Assembly (NCBI GenBank): GCA_911728435.2
Contig: OU452209.1
Location: 11,700,869 to 11,764,868 of the forward strand
Source of the DNA: Apoderus coryli
Lineage: Eukaryota > Arthropoda > Insecta > Coleoptera > Attelabidae
DNA length: 64,000 nt
Direction: 5' to 3'
Shown here: positions 54,829 to 64,000 of the stretch, piece after piece
Layout: each line of letters opens with the position of its first letter
Position numbering within the stretch: the first letter of the stretch is position 1
Program-made: the position numbers and the translations under genes
Notes under the pieces: generated by a model
The model's database searches: none
What the model saw: the letters and a program-made list of their open reading frames with translations, nothing else
Told to the model about the DNA's origin: nothing

Positions 54829-55394
54829 ATTAACGCACTAACAATATAACAATTTTTCAAAAAAAGAACGGATTTTTTCGGTTGAGTGGAACCCGTGAAA
54901 ATTACTTTTAAATGCAGAGCCACAATAAATGCATGCTACTCAGACAAGCACATTATTTTTTTTTAAATAAACATTATTATACAGTAAGATACTTCATTAT
55001 TGCCAGTTTTCAATTTGGCTCTAAAATGAATCTTTAATTGGAAATGTGAGGTGAGTGTAACAAAAAATTCAAATACCCAGGTCTAACTGTCTATTTATGC
55101 CCTCTGAAAAAATTATATCAGATTTTTGAAAAATCATATACAGGGTGAAGTGTTGAATATGAAGCAGTCCCACAAATTTTCTCGAAGACGGACCTGGATT
55201 TTCTCAATTCTGAATATGTCAGTTAGTTGCCAGGCACCAATACACACTTCTCTAAAAAAATGAGATAAATCGACTTAATCATTGAAAAGATATGACGAAA
55301 CATTGTTTTGGGTAATATCCATAATTCACCCTGTATATTAATAATGAAAACAAGGAGACAGTTTTTAATGGTCATTTGATGATCCACTAATGTA

Positions 55395-55560
55395 ATGTAT
55401 ACGAGCGGTAAAATAATAATAAGAAGTTGTGTTTATTATGAGAAGCGAACACATAATTACATTGCATAATCCAATATGCTGCTCATGAAGGTGAAGTCTA
55501 GCTCAGAGCTACTCTACTCAACCCTCAAGCACAGCTAATACGTTACAAAGTTACAAATAC
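55395..55560 (-). mobile_element. LINE 3'-end fragment
   Basis: On the plus strand AAAATAATAATAAG (a tail) is followed by GAAGGTGAAGTCTAGCTCAG and then GAGCTACTCTACTCAACCC. These match the GGCGAAGTCTAGCCAAGGCTACTC block in the 3' UTR of the 50827-54955 LINE. Only the last 150 bp or so were copied. It replaces the lost right end of the foldback. Confidence 0.65.
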
Positions 55561-55860
55561 CGGGTGATTCATTATGGTCGCAACAAACGAAAACTGAAGA
55601 TTCCTGAAAGTAATCTAGGCATTTTTTGCCATTGAATTCATGTCCACAAATACTTCGTTATCCAAATTTAGTGGTCAAATGAACTTTTTTGTTCATTTCT
55701 CAAAAACTAGCTAACCGATTTTGACAAAATTTTACATGCATTTGGGGACTGATAACTTAAAATAATCTGCATTATTTTGACTTTCATTAACTATTCATTG
55801 GCGTAGATATAGGGGCTTTGGGTAAATTTTACACATAGGTAAATTAATTAATTAATTAAT

Positions 55861-56436
55861 GGTGGCTCTAGTGATGAAATAAAACGCAGAAGTGCAGTGG
55901 CAAAGGAAGCAATGGTAAAACTTTCAAACATCTGGAAAAGCCACGACATCTCAATTAACACCAAAATGAGGTTGGTCAGAAGCCTGATCTTCAGCATTTT
56001 TCTCTACGGGTCAGAATGCTGGACACTGAAACAGTCGGATAAGAATAAAAATAGACGCTTTCGAAATGTTCTGTTGGCGTAGAATGCTGAGAGTGTCGTG
56101 GACCGAAAAGAGGACCAATCAATCCATTCTGGATCAACTAAAAATAAGGAAGAGACTACGCACAATAGTAGTAGAAAAAATTGCCACATTTTTTGGCCAT
56201 GTAGTGAGGAAGAACGGATTAGAAAGACCTACTTTGGAGGGTTGGGTAAATGGCAAAAGATCCCGAGGAAGGTCCCCAACAAGAGATACAGACCTCATAA
56301 CGAATTTTACAGAGAAAAAATTAACACAAACATTTCAATTGGCCGAAGATCGACAACAATGGAAAGCCATTACAAAAGATAGCCCATGATCACGATGCTC
56401 GCAGTCGAGCTCCCGACCAAGAAGAAGAAGAAATTA
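55861..56436 (+). pseudogene. RTE-like LINE C-terminal fragment
   Basis: From 55861 the frame reads AKEAMVKLSNIWKSHDI, RLVRSLIFSIFLYGSECWTL, then after a +1-type shift near 56045 MFCWRRMLRVSWTEKRTN and FFGHVVRKNGL, ending in WKAITKDSP at about 56388. This is the C-terminal module after the RT of RTE-like LINEs. An (AAG)n tail at 56425-56436 and AAATTAATTAA on both sides suggest an insertion with a short AT-rich duplication. Confidence 0.85.
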
Positions 56437-56689
56437 ATTAAAGACAGCTTTGGCAAGCTTCATTATTTTAAATTATTACTTTTTTCAAAAAGCACCTTAT
56501 AAGCTACAAAAAAGTTAATTACGTCGAAGCTGTGGTTTCTACCATTTTTATGAAAACCGATAAATTGCAAGGTAATGGTAGATTCAAATCAAAATCCTAA
56601 CGTTTACCAGAAAACAAAATGAAAAATCAAAGTTGCCGAGGAAAACGATTTAACTAATCATTTCAATTCAATTTCACCGAAAATACTGC

Positions 56690-56790
56690 TACTAATGTTT
56701 TTGGTCATTTTATACATAAATAAGTATATTTTTAAAAAAATGTCTGTCTGTCTGTCAGTGAGTCTGTCTGTCTGTCATAACTGTCAACAT
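56690..56790. repeat. second copy of the TCTG repeat leader
   Basis: TTTTTGGTCATTTTATACAT, AAATAAGTA and the T/A spacer followed by TGTCTGTCTGTC match 7200-7260. The tandem-repeat body is absent, so only the left part is present here. Confidence 0.85.
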
Positions 56791-57001
56791 AAACAGTATT
56801 TGCGCATATGAAAGTGGTTTGGCGCAATTCATCTTTTATTTATTATAGTTAATTAACATGGTACCCTATGACAAAATGTATATAGAAAATTAATTTCTTA
56901 AGCCTGCTGTGAATGTAACATTTGACAAACACATTGTTATTAGGTTGAAAACATAAACATATTTTAAATTGAAAATTATGTACGTTCAAAGAGATTTCCT
57001 A

Positions 57002-57051
57002 AAAAATTGTAAAGGTTAACGCGTGGGCCATGCGTTAACTCTTACAATTTT
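57002..57051. repeat. hairpin around GTTAACGC
   Basis: AAAAATTGTAAAGGTTAACG pairs with its near-complement at 57032-57051 around a 9-nt loop (GTGGGCCAT region). Two mismatches by eye. Function unknown. Confidence 0.75.
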
Positions 57052-57563
57052 TAGTATTGATATCAGAAGAATTCAGCGTTAGAAGGGATGCCTGATTATC
57101 AACAATTGCGATGTCGCACTTCCGATAAACATCCACCAGGTTAAATTGTAAACACTAATAATAGTTTAACAGCAGGCGGTATAATTTAAACTAATTTGCG
57201 TAAAATTTAATTCATGTTATTAACACAAAATGATAAAAAAAAATCGTTTGCACTGTATCATTTAGTTATGCAAATCTAATTACGAAATGTGTATTCCATG
57301 TTAATTAATGTAAGCTGTTGTAATTTTATTTAAAATTTAACTGATATAGTATCGTCGATCGTCTGGAAATTTGATTTGCTCATTAAGCTCAACACGTGCA
57401 TTCACATTACTCATGTATGAAACTAAGTTAATTTATGCGTACATTGTATTATAGTTTTTAGTTTAAAATCATAATTAATTAGTTTAAAATAATGTTATGT
57501 AAAATGTTTCTTTAAAATATACCTACCACTCTATTTATGGAATAGTATATTATGCAACGAATT

Positions 57564-57656
57564 TGAAATGACATATATTTCCTACGAGTATGATAGTTAG
57601 CAGCATGAGCCGCAGGCGAGTGCTGCAATTCATGCGAGTAGGAAATCGTCATTTCA
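57564..57656. repeat. imperfect inverted repeat
   Basis: TGAAATGACATATATTTCCT at 57564 is mirrored by GGAAATCGTCATTTCA ending at 57656. The stem continues through CTACGAGTATGA/TCATGCGAGTAG towards GCAGCA/TGCTGC, around a loop containing GAGCCGCAGGCGAG. It is probably a small foldback or MITE. Confidence 0.7.
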
Positions 57657-58348
57657 TACAAGATTAACACTATACCTTTTCTACGACTGTTTTAATATAC
57701 AGGATGCTTTAATAGTGTGCTTTTGAATAAATTAAACATAATTTTTAGGAAAATATTGGTTTGTGGAAAGTTTCCCACACTCCTCGCCCTGTTGGCGTAA
57801 GCCTACTTACGATTAGTTAAAAGTATTAAATTGACTAGGTGGTGATAAACTATATCTACTATCACTATCACTGTTTTTCATTATCTATATGAATAGCGAA
57901 ATTAGCGAAATAATATAAACTGTCAATTTGGTTTGGTGGTGGTGATTTTTCATAACCGATGCTACTTTTGTCATTACCAGGAAATTTACCCGCGCATTTT
58001 TAAATATTTCCACTGCTGGGCAACTAGTGAGAAATGAAAAACAGCAATACAATGTACTAACTACATTTTAAAGTTATGATTGAACGTATAATAAAGGCAT
58101 TTAAAGCAGAAAAACAATATTTCAGGATAAATCCTGCGTCAGATTTATACTAGCTAACGTTCAGTTTACGTTTAACCAAGTTTAACCATAATTCCTATTA
58201 CATAAAATCGAGAGTTAATGAAGCCTTTACCTTCAGTACGTTAAAGTAGTTTCTGACCTTCTTCATCAGACTTTCTCACCATAACAAATCAGAAAACACA
58301 GAAACAATGTGGTTTTGTGTAAATAGTGGGCAGATAATTAATTATGAC

Positions 58349-59349
58349 TAAGGAGCGGAAAAAATGCAAGCGAAAAACCCCCCAATATATGCGCATTTTC
58401 ATTATTACATTAAATTTTTGGAATATATGCATCGAAATGAACAAAAAATGCAAATATGCATTTTTATCATATGAAAAATTATGAACATTAATGTTATTTT
58501 AAATAAAGCCAGAACTATTTCTTTATAATTAAACCCGTTCTTCAGAAATCCTATAATTTTTTACCTATGCCACGGATCTATTTGAATAAATATAAATGAA
58601 ACAAAAAAAATTGTAATAAAAGTTTTTTATTCATAGATACACAGATTGAAACTTACATAGCAAAATGCAAAACATAAAAATTTTACACTGACACAATACC
58701 ATTGATACAATCAGATAATAGCAACTTGCACAACATACAATCCGTAAATTAACAAACTGTTCTTTGCAGTTATAAAAACAATTTATAATTAAATGTTTTT
58801 CAAAATTTTCCAAAAGAAAATGGTGTCTTCTATCTGTAAAAATATGTTAAAAAATGGAAAAACTTCGCTCAAAAATTAATTAACAATTCTAATTTATACA
58901 AATCCAGTTCTCTTTCGAAATTAGTGAAATTGCCTATAAAAACTTTTGAAATATTTCTTATGATTTTGAAGCCTGTGTTATTTTCATACATACATTTTTT
59001 ATAACCGCAGCCGCAACAGTACCAGAAACTTTTTTGCAATCTACCTCAAATTTATTAAAGCCACTGAATCTGTCAAAGAAACAATGTCGTGAGTGCTATA
59101 GGTACAAAAGAATAATTTGTTTATATAAATATTAAATTTTCTTTCACTGTTGGGTTAGAAAAAAAGGGTTTTTGCATTTATTAGAGTGGCAGAAGACGGG
59201 TCGTTTAGATCTTCGATAACTTCTGGTCTTTATTTGGCAATAAAATGCAATAAATGCTCTATTATTGGAAAAAATGCATATTTTGTACAAAACAGACAAA
59301 AACTGCAAGAAATGCAAAAAAATGCATTGTGCATTTTCTCCGCTCTTTA
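58349..59349. mobile_element. hAT-like non-autonomous element with 8-bp target duplication
   Basis: The ends TAAGGAGCGGAAAAAATGCA and its complement TGCATTTTCTCCGCTCTTTA (about 18 of 20 matching) enclose 1001 bp. The perfect 8-bp duplication ATTATGAC lies at 58341-58348 and 59350-59357. Eight-base duplications and short TIRs are the hAT signature. AAATGCA/TGCATTT words are densely repeated near both ends (about 58420-58475 and 59240-59340), as expected for hAT transposase binding. No transposase ORF is present. Confidence 0.85.
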
Positions 59350-59357
59350 ATTATGAC

Positions 59358-59636
59358 GAATGTCCTTCCTCTCCCAGGTGCGGCAAAAACTTCCATAAAC
59401 TCTTATATTGCGAGAAACAAAATAAATTAATGAATTAATTTTATAAAATAGTTTGTAGTAAATTGAAATATGAAACAGAATTGTTTATGAAAACTAAAAT
59501 TCTCTTACCAAATATTACAATGCAATACAATACATAATTGGACAATAACAAGAGATAAAAGAATAATGAGATGTTGGAACGTATGAATATTTTTACACCT
59601 GTTTTACTTTTTTTGTATCTAGTATACACTGCGTCC
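59358..59636. other. AT-rich spacer
   Basis: Between the hAT-like element and MITE copy 2. Nothing recognised. Confidence 0.5.
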
Positions 59637-60027
59637 AAGATAAGAATGGGATAGCATTGGAATCTTGGACCTCCTATTTTTGAGTTGAAACAGGTTTTAA
59701 ATTTAACAATAAAAAATCCAGGGCCGTATTTAAAAAACAAATTTGAAGATGGTTTTTCAAAAACGAAACGTCGTAGTGACAATTTGTAAAGACTATCATG
59801 TTCTCTTAAAAAAGTAACAATGAGGAAGTGCTTTTGATTTTTTATATATGTAATGTCAGAAATAAATAAAAACTAAAATTCTCGAAAACGGCTAAAGCTA
59901 CTTTTCTTTTGAAAACACCATTTCAAAGGCGTTTAAATTGTACAACTTTTCTCTAATTCAACCGACATTGTAACTCCTACCGTTTCCAAGATTCTAATGC
60001 TATCCCATTCTGCTTTTGGACACAGTG
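59637..60027. mobile_element. MITE, GTCCAAGATAAGAATGGGAT family, copy 2
   Basis: 391 bp between TA dinucleotides (59635-59636 and 60028-60029). The ends read CACTGCGTCCAAGATAAGAA and, inverted, CACTGTGTCCAAAAGCAGAA. This is the more complete of two copies (see 33892-34380) and defines both termini. No ORF. Confidence 0.88.
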
Positions 60028-60438
60028 TATATGTGTATTTTCCAGAATTTTATTCATATTTAAAGAATTTTTAGACTGACTTTATAGGGAAAAAAATAAT
60101 GATAAATAATTATATGCTGTAGACTAATATAAAACAAATCCTGAAGTAGAAAAACATTTTTTTCTCGAAACCAGGGACCTTCAGATAGTAAAATGATCTT
60201 ATCCAGATACTACACTTTATTTTTTGGTTTTATTGTTAAATAATAAAATTGAAAATGCCATAGACAAGGATCCCATACTTCACCAGGGACCTTCAGATAT
60301 TAAAATGATATTACTCAGATACTACACTTTGTTTTTTGGTTTTATTGTTAAATAATAATAAAATTCAAAATGCCATAGATAAGGATCTCATACTTCACCA
60401 GGGACCTTCAGATATTAAAATGATATTATTCAGATACT

Positions 60439-60958
60439 CTCTCTCTCTCTAGGTGCCATCTCCGCGACGAAGATTGGCGATCATCATGGCAATTCTTATT
60501 TTGGATGCAGCTGCTCTAAAAAGCTCTATCGAGGAACATCCAAACTACTCTCTCAAGTTTCTCAACCAGGATATCCTTCTTCTACCCACACTTCTTGTAC
60601 CTTGGATCCTTCCCTGCATTATCAATTGAAGTAAGGCGTATCTTGGTCCACGAGTCACATGGCCGAGATACTGCAGTTTTCTGCTTTTAATTGTTATTAA
60701 CAACTCTCTTTTAATGTTTAGTCGCTCAAGTATTTCTAAGTTAGTTATCCGATCGACCCATGACACCTTCAGTACTCTTCTGTACACCCACATTTCAAAA
60801 GCTTCTAGTCTTTTGGTTAATTCTGCGTTCAGAGTCCATGCCTCAACGCCATAAAGCAGAGTGGCAAAAACATAACATCTAACTAGTCTCAGTCTCAGTT
60901 TTAGGCTTAGACCTCTATTGCACAAAACTCTTTTCATGCTATTGAAATTGGACCTTGC
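60439..60958 (-). mobile_element. RTE-like LINE fragment inserted in the tandem array
   Basis: A 520-bp insertion with the 12-bp duplication TATTCAGATACT (60427-60438 and 60959-60970). On the minus strand it ends in a (GA)n tail. It is 5'-truncated and carries only the C-terminal module and 3' UTR. Confidence 0.9.
60545..60937 (-). pseudogene. RTE-like LINE C-terminal module
   Basis: The minus strand reads LSLKLRLRLVRCYVFATLLYG, VEAWTLNAELTKRLEAFEMW, VYRRVLKVSWVDRITNLEIL, KLQYLGHVTRG and VGRRRISWLRNLRE. This is the same C-terminal module as at 55861-56388 but from a different family. The frame is open over its 130 codons but has no RT, so it is non-functional. Confidence 0.88.
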
Positions 60959-61110
60959 TATTCAGATACTACACTTTGTTTTTTAGTTTTATTGGTAAAT
61001 AATAACATTCAAAATGCCATACACAAGGATCCCATACTTCACCAGGGACCTTCAGATATTAGAATTATATTATTCAGATACTACACTTTGTTTTTTGGTT
61101 TTATTGACTG

Positions 61111-61561
61111 AAATAAAAAAAATATTTTTGTTGTTAATACGAATCTAAAACCCAATAGCGATATTCAAATATCATAAAAATATGGTTGAAGAAAAATAAG
61201 GAAAAAAAAATTAAAATTAAAGTACAATAATAGGAATATAATATATTATTATATGTATTGATAATTGAAAAAAAAAAATTCAATTGTAAATCTTCAAACA
61301 GCCATACCGTTGTTGTGGGCTCTTACCAGATCGTTGTGCTTTTATTTGATTGAATTTAAAATGAGAAAAACAAGAAGAAACAAAAATAATTGAAAAATTT
61401 TCCAGTATTTAACTATAATTTATTAATTAAACTAACTTAATTTAATTCCAACAAAATGATGTGTATAGACGTTAAAATCAATGTAAAACTAACAACTCTC
61501 TCTTAAACATTTGTATGAAGTACGACCCTCACATCTGACAGTATTGTATAAGGTTCCTTAA
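61111..61561. other. AT-rich stretch before the hammerhead
   Basis: No gene; possible left part of a hammerhead-bearing repeat, but no inverted arm is evident here. Confidence 0.45.
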
Positions 61562-61600
61562 GCCACTGATGATGAACGTGTAGTCCGAAACATGTCTGGC
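61562..61600 (+). ncRNA. hammerhead ribozyme motif, best stem I of the plus-strand copies
   Basis: GCCA (61562-61565) pairs with TGGC (61597-61600) as stem I. Between them are CTGATGA (61566-61572), a weak stem II (GAAC/GTCC with one mismatch), GAAA (61587-61590), ACATGT as a 2-bp stem III with an AU loop, and C at 61596 in a GUC cleavage triplet. The ACATGTCTGGC end matches the 12932-12976 copy. A TTTGTGGAGTTGAC tail follows at 61637-61650. All core bases fit; the weak stem II may lower activity. Confidence 0.75.
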
Positions 61601-61659
61601 AGATAAACAAGATTTTAACGTATATATGTAGATCAATTTGTGGAGTTGACGTCGTTTTA

Positions 61660-62690
61660 TTAAAATTATAATATTTTTTAATGGAAGGATTGGTTTGGGC
61701 TGTTCCACTACCCGGAGTACTATTATCGCTTCAAAAAAAAGTTCCTTATTATATGTTAAAAGAATTGTACCGGTCGTCCGGTTGTAAATGTACGCCCCTT
61801 TAACTTTTGCATTTGCCAGTGACTGTGGAATACGTCGCCAGCGAATAAGTTGGCTCCTAAGTTATCTACCAGACAACCAACAGTATAGTGCATCTTTTGT
61901 AAAGGATTCTTTTGTCTATCGCTTATACTCGTAGATCTTGAGATATCTTCCGCCCACACATTAATAAGCCACATTGTATATTTGACAACGTAAACTGATG
62001 TTGTGTAACCTGATAGTCAATAAAGATATTATTATTAATGTACACTAATGTTTGCACCGATTTTCGTGTCTAAATACTAATAAAAATATCAGGAAAAACT
62101 AAACGTAGTTTGGCAACAGCGGTTACAAACAACTTTCGGGATGGTTCGTCATTGGCATGCAGCAGGAGTGAGTCCACTAGACGACAGCAACATTCAGCAC
62201 CCTACAGCGTACATATAGAGATAGAGGCAAAGAGCAAAAAACGACCGCATGTTTCGCAATTAATAATATTATCATTAAGTATTTAATTAGAAACGTGCGG
62301 AATGTGTTGGGATAGGTTCAGTGACTCATTTTATTCGGTTGTTTTTTGCGTGTTTTCTGCTTCTGTGGAATAATTTTATTTTTAAAATGTGCATGCGGAA
62401 AAGCTGGAAAATGCAAATACGCTCTGTAATTATTTTTTCGCAAAAAGACATAAACATAAAATTAAACCAGAGCAAACAGTAATTTTTTGGTCTCTTAGAG
62501 TAGTATGATGAATAAAAAAAATGCTCCAAATTTAATCCTAACTCTGATTCCAGAGTTACAGAAGAATATTTGAATTTATGAAATTTTTTCTGCATTTTGC
62601 TACTTTTACTTTTTTTTATTCACATCTTATTGTTTTTGTAGCAGTTGTCAGTGTCAAAAAAAAGTTGTATTGTTAGTGTTAAAAGTATTC
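61660..62690. other. unassigned stretch
   Basis: TCAATAAAGATATTATTATTAA at 62016-62036 looks like one more LINE-type tail, but I cannot find LINE coding sequence upstream of it. The rest has no recognised gene. Confidence 0.45.
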
Positions 62691-62696
62691 CCCAAA

Positions 62697-62890
62697 ATGC
62701 TGACCGTAGAACAAAGAATTTTTATAGTAAAATGCTATGGAAGTAGTCACTGTTCTTATCGCTTTATTCAATATTTGCCACAATTCTTCCTCAAACTTAG
62801 CACCAGATCGACAATTCAGGAGATTGAAATCTGGACTCGGGGGCCAAGGAAATACAAAAGTCTCTATATAAATTTGAAATTAGTCTAAAC
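62697..62890 (+). pseudogene. DUF4817-type transposase N-terminal fragment
   Basis: From the ATG at 62697, MLTVEQRIFIVKCYGSSHCS is the DUF4817 helix-turn-helix opening (ytxeQRvfiVkxyy). It soon leaves the family and stops. It is a remnant facing the minus-strand fragment at 62995-63283. Confidence 0.6.
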
Positions 62891-62994
62891 GGGCCCGTAA
62901 AAAAATCTGAAATTACTTCACATCAAATAATTATCTTGAACTCGTGTTGGAAGCTTCCCCCTTTCACAGCAAAAAATGTCCTCCTAACTATTAG

Positions 62995-63283
62995 CTTATC
63001 AAAAAATCAAATCGAATTAATAAAATATGCATTAGCGTTATGTTCTGCTCTTCAAAATTGGGCAAATTGCAAACTAGCAGGAAGATCTTGTGGCAGTCAA
63101 TTTTGTAATGAGAGGGATACAGATTCTCATTGTGCAATATTTTCCATACCGAGGTGGTACTTATCCCGACTCCGTTACCCAAAAGGCAAGTTACAAGTCT
63201 CTATTGTCCGAAAGCCAGGCGAGGGAGAGAAAAACGTATATCAAAACAGGTTAGAAGTGGCCGACAAAATAGTTCATAATATA
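62995..63283 (-). pseudogene. transposase helix-turn-helix fragment, opposite strand
   Basis: The minus-strand sequence GNGVGISTTSVWKILHNENL followed by YPSHYKI matches the second helix-turn-helix (xxgiSrtSVwrILhexlhxypyKi) of the same transposase class. Neighbouring sequence on either side has shifted frames. Together with 62697-62890 it suggests a collapsed inverted pair. Confidence 0.65.
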
Positions 63284-63299
63284 GGTTGAAAGGTACATG

Positions 63300-64000
63300 A
63301 TACCGAAAAAAACTACGCACTGTGCATTTTGAGAAGGGTCATTGTTAATTGATGGCCCGCGATTTTTCCTCGTTTAGCATTCTTTAATGACCACATCGCA
63401 TGTAATTACAAAATCATGATGCTTGGCAAAACGTCATCAGTTTTTTTTCGAATCTAACGGTATCAGCAAGATCGCAATATTAGGACATAGAAAATTTTGT
63501 TCAAAATGAATCCTAAAGGATTTTTTTAGTATTGCATCAATATTGACAATTTTTTTTCGAATTTTATGCCGTTTTATTGTTATAATTTTTTCATATCGAA
63601 ATTTTGACCGGATTTGTTGTTATACAGGGGTGAACAAAAAGTTACATTTTACTATAAACTTTTCAACACCCTGTAGAAAAAGGTCACTACCGAATAATGA
63701 TCTTTTTTGCAACATTTTGAAGCCCCATCTTTTCTGAACAACTTGTATTTTGATTCATACCGATATTTGTATTTTGAAAGGAAAAACGCTGGTTTCAAAG
63801 AAATAATGGAATAATGCTTTATTAAGTGTAGCAACAAAAAATAAAAAAGCCTTTGTAATGTGAGTTGTAGTAGGTACTTCAAAGCCTTTATGCTTGGAGG
63901 GCTGAGGAACGGCAATCCTTACCTGGCGATTTAAAAGTTTGGAAGCTCATTATATTCGATTTTTTTTTATCCCGCAAAGCTTTTCCTGTGTAACGCCATT
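63300..64000. other. AT-rich end of window, one minimal inverted repeat
   Basis: No gene is recognised. TA/CAGGGGTGAACAAAAAGTT (63625) and AACTTTTCAACACCCTG/TA (ending 63673) form a 49-bp palindromic unit between TA dinucleotides, like two MITE ends with almost nothing between them. Confidence 0.55.

Larger units (their letters stand above)
50827..54955 (-). mobile_element. full-length two-ORF LINE, minus strand
   Basis: The element reads from about 54955 (5' end) to the (TTA)n tail at 50827-50849, with AATAAAGTCG just before the tail. It holds ORF1 and ORF2, both open, and short 5' and 3' UTRs. It is inserted in the right arm of the foldback. The target can be checked against the uninterrupted left arm and is an AT-rich TTTTTAATAA-like site with an apparent duplication of roughly 10-12 bp. 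It appears structurally complete. Confidence 0.9.
49446..55393. mobile_element. foldback transposon with >800-bp arms around a transposase stub, split by a LINE
   Basis: The left arm runs from about 49494 to 50301. It is inverted in two blocks, 50443-50826 and 54955-55393, which become one arm of about 820 bp when the LINE at 50827-54955 is removed. The left end begins at TA/CAGGGTGAGTCACGAGG (49446), a Tc1/mariner-like terminus; the matching right terminus is cut off at 55393. The 141-bp centre (50302-50442) encodes the end of a transposase. Several ACAGGGTGAA phrases lie inside the arms. This looks like a mariner-type copy in which an internal deletion and inverted duplication left long arms and no enzyme. 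Confidence 0.8.
56437..58340. other. AT-rich stretch with repeats and hairpins, no gene
   Basis: Includes a (TCTG)n repeat relative at 56690-56790 and two hairpins, listed separately. An ATATACAGGATGCTTTAATAGTG phrase near 57697 looks like an eroded MITE end. No coding frame is recognised. Confidence 0.5.
60171..61110. repeat. 112-115 bp tandem array, interrupted
   Basis: CCAGGGACCTTCAGATA starts units at 60171, 60283, 60398 and 61042. After subtracting the 520-bp insertion and its duplication, the last interval is 112 bp. Each unit includes CAGATACTACACTTTGTTTT and AAAATGCCATAGACAAGGAT. It is a small satellite-like array of at least four units. Confidence 0.92.

Noticed and set aside
62016..62036. 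LINE tail TCAATAAAGATATTATTATTAA
   Set aside because: Only the tail-like motif is present, with no coding or 3' UTR match upstream, so I did not call an element.
1..64000. CRISPR array, bacterial operon or prophage
   Set aside because: The repeats have no spacer pattern, and the gene content and composition are those of an arthropod nuclear genome.
1..64000. Endogenous virus-like env gene or toxin gene
   Set aside because: The only LTR element is a Copia type without env, and no frame resembles a viral or toxin protein.

Overview
The window reads as a transposon-dense, AT-rich stretch of an arthropod nuclear genome, most likely an insect. The evidence is the mix of element families: LINEs with AATAAA-(TTA)n tails, Tc1/mariner relatives with TA target sites, a Penelope-like element (PLE) with a GIY-YIG domain, a Copia element, and many AT-rich inverted repeats. 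I see no intact host gene, no rRNA or tRNA gene and no CRISPR array. The order of insect cannot be fixed from the sequence; DUF4817-type transposases suit a beetle or bug but are not proof.

Layout. 1-2829: 3' part of a LINE with open endonuclease/RT frame. 2830-9110: mostly unassigned AT-rich DNA, with a mariner remnant and a 1.7 kb repeat block (7109-8812) bounded by short inverted ends. 9111-16351: mariner remnant, LINE remnant, then three insertions (12639-13034, 13419-13843, 14342-16338), each flanked by a perfect 13-bp direct repeat. The third is a Penelope-like element followed by a hammerhead ribozyme; the first carries a hammerhead-type core and the second a degenerate one. 16352-25037: repeat-rich DNA with a B-A-B duplication and another foldback. 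25040-27126 and 43626-45712: two nearly identical 2087-bp mariner-type transposons with 340-bp terminal inverted repeats and intact DD41D transposases. 27352-29170: one LINE inserted into the C-terminal coding end of an older LINE. 29650-32327: a Copia element with identical LTRs but an in-frame loss of protease and integrase. 32520-33690: decayed LINE. 35713-40100: minus-strand LINE interrupted by a 2488-bp TA-flanked element (35984-38471) with its own minisatellite, foldback, hammerhead-like motif and small zinc-finger-like ORF. 40351-43068: transposase fragments. 45895-46989: decayed LINE. 49446-55393: a foldback element with arms over 800 bp around a transposase C-terminal stub, one arm split by a full-length two-ORF LINE (50827-54955). 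55395-64000: LINE and RTE-like fragments, a 1001-bp hAT-like non-autonomous element with an 8-bp target duplication, a 112-115 bp tandem array split by an RTE-like insertion, another hammerhead (61562-61600), and opposed transposase fragments.

How the parts work together. Little here acts as a pathway; the window is a record of nested insertions. The probably recent and possibly active pieces are the two DD41D transposons, the Copia copy (zero-divergence LTRs, but not autonomous) and the two-ORF LINE. The most interesting theme is a set of hammerhead-type motifs, four with an intact CUGAUGA...GAAA core, that share a downstream GUGGAGUUGAC-like tail. One lies 3' of a PLE reading frame, and some sit in foldbacks carrying the same 13-bp target duplication as that PLE. 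This suggests short ribozyme-bearing repeats mobilised by PLE machinery.
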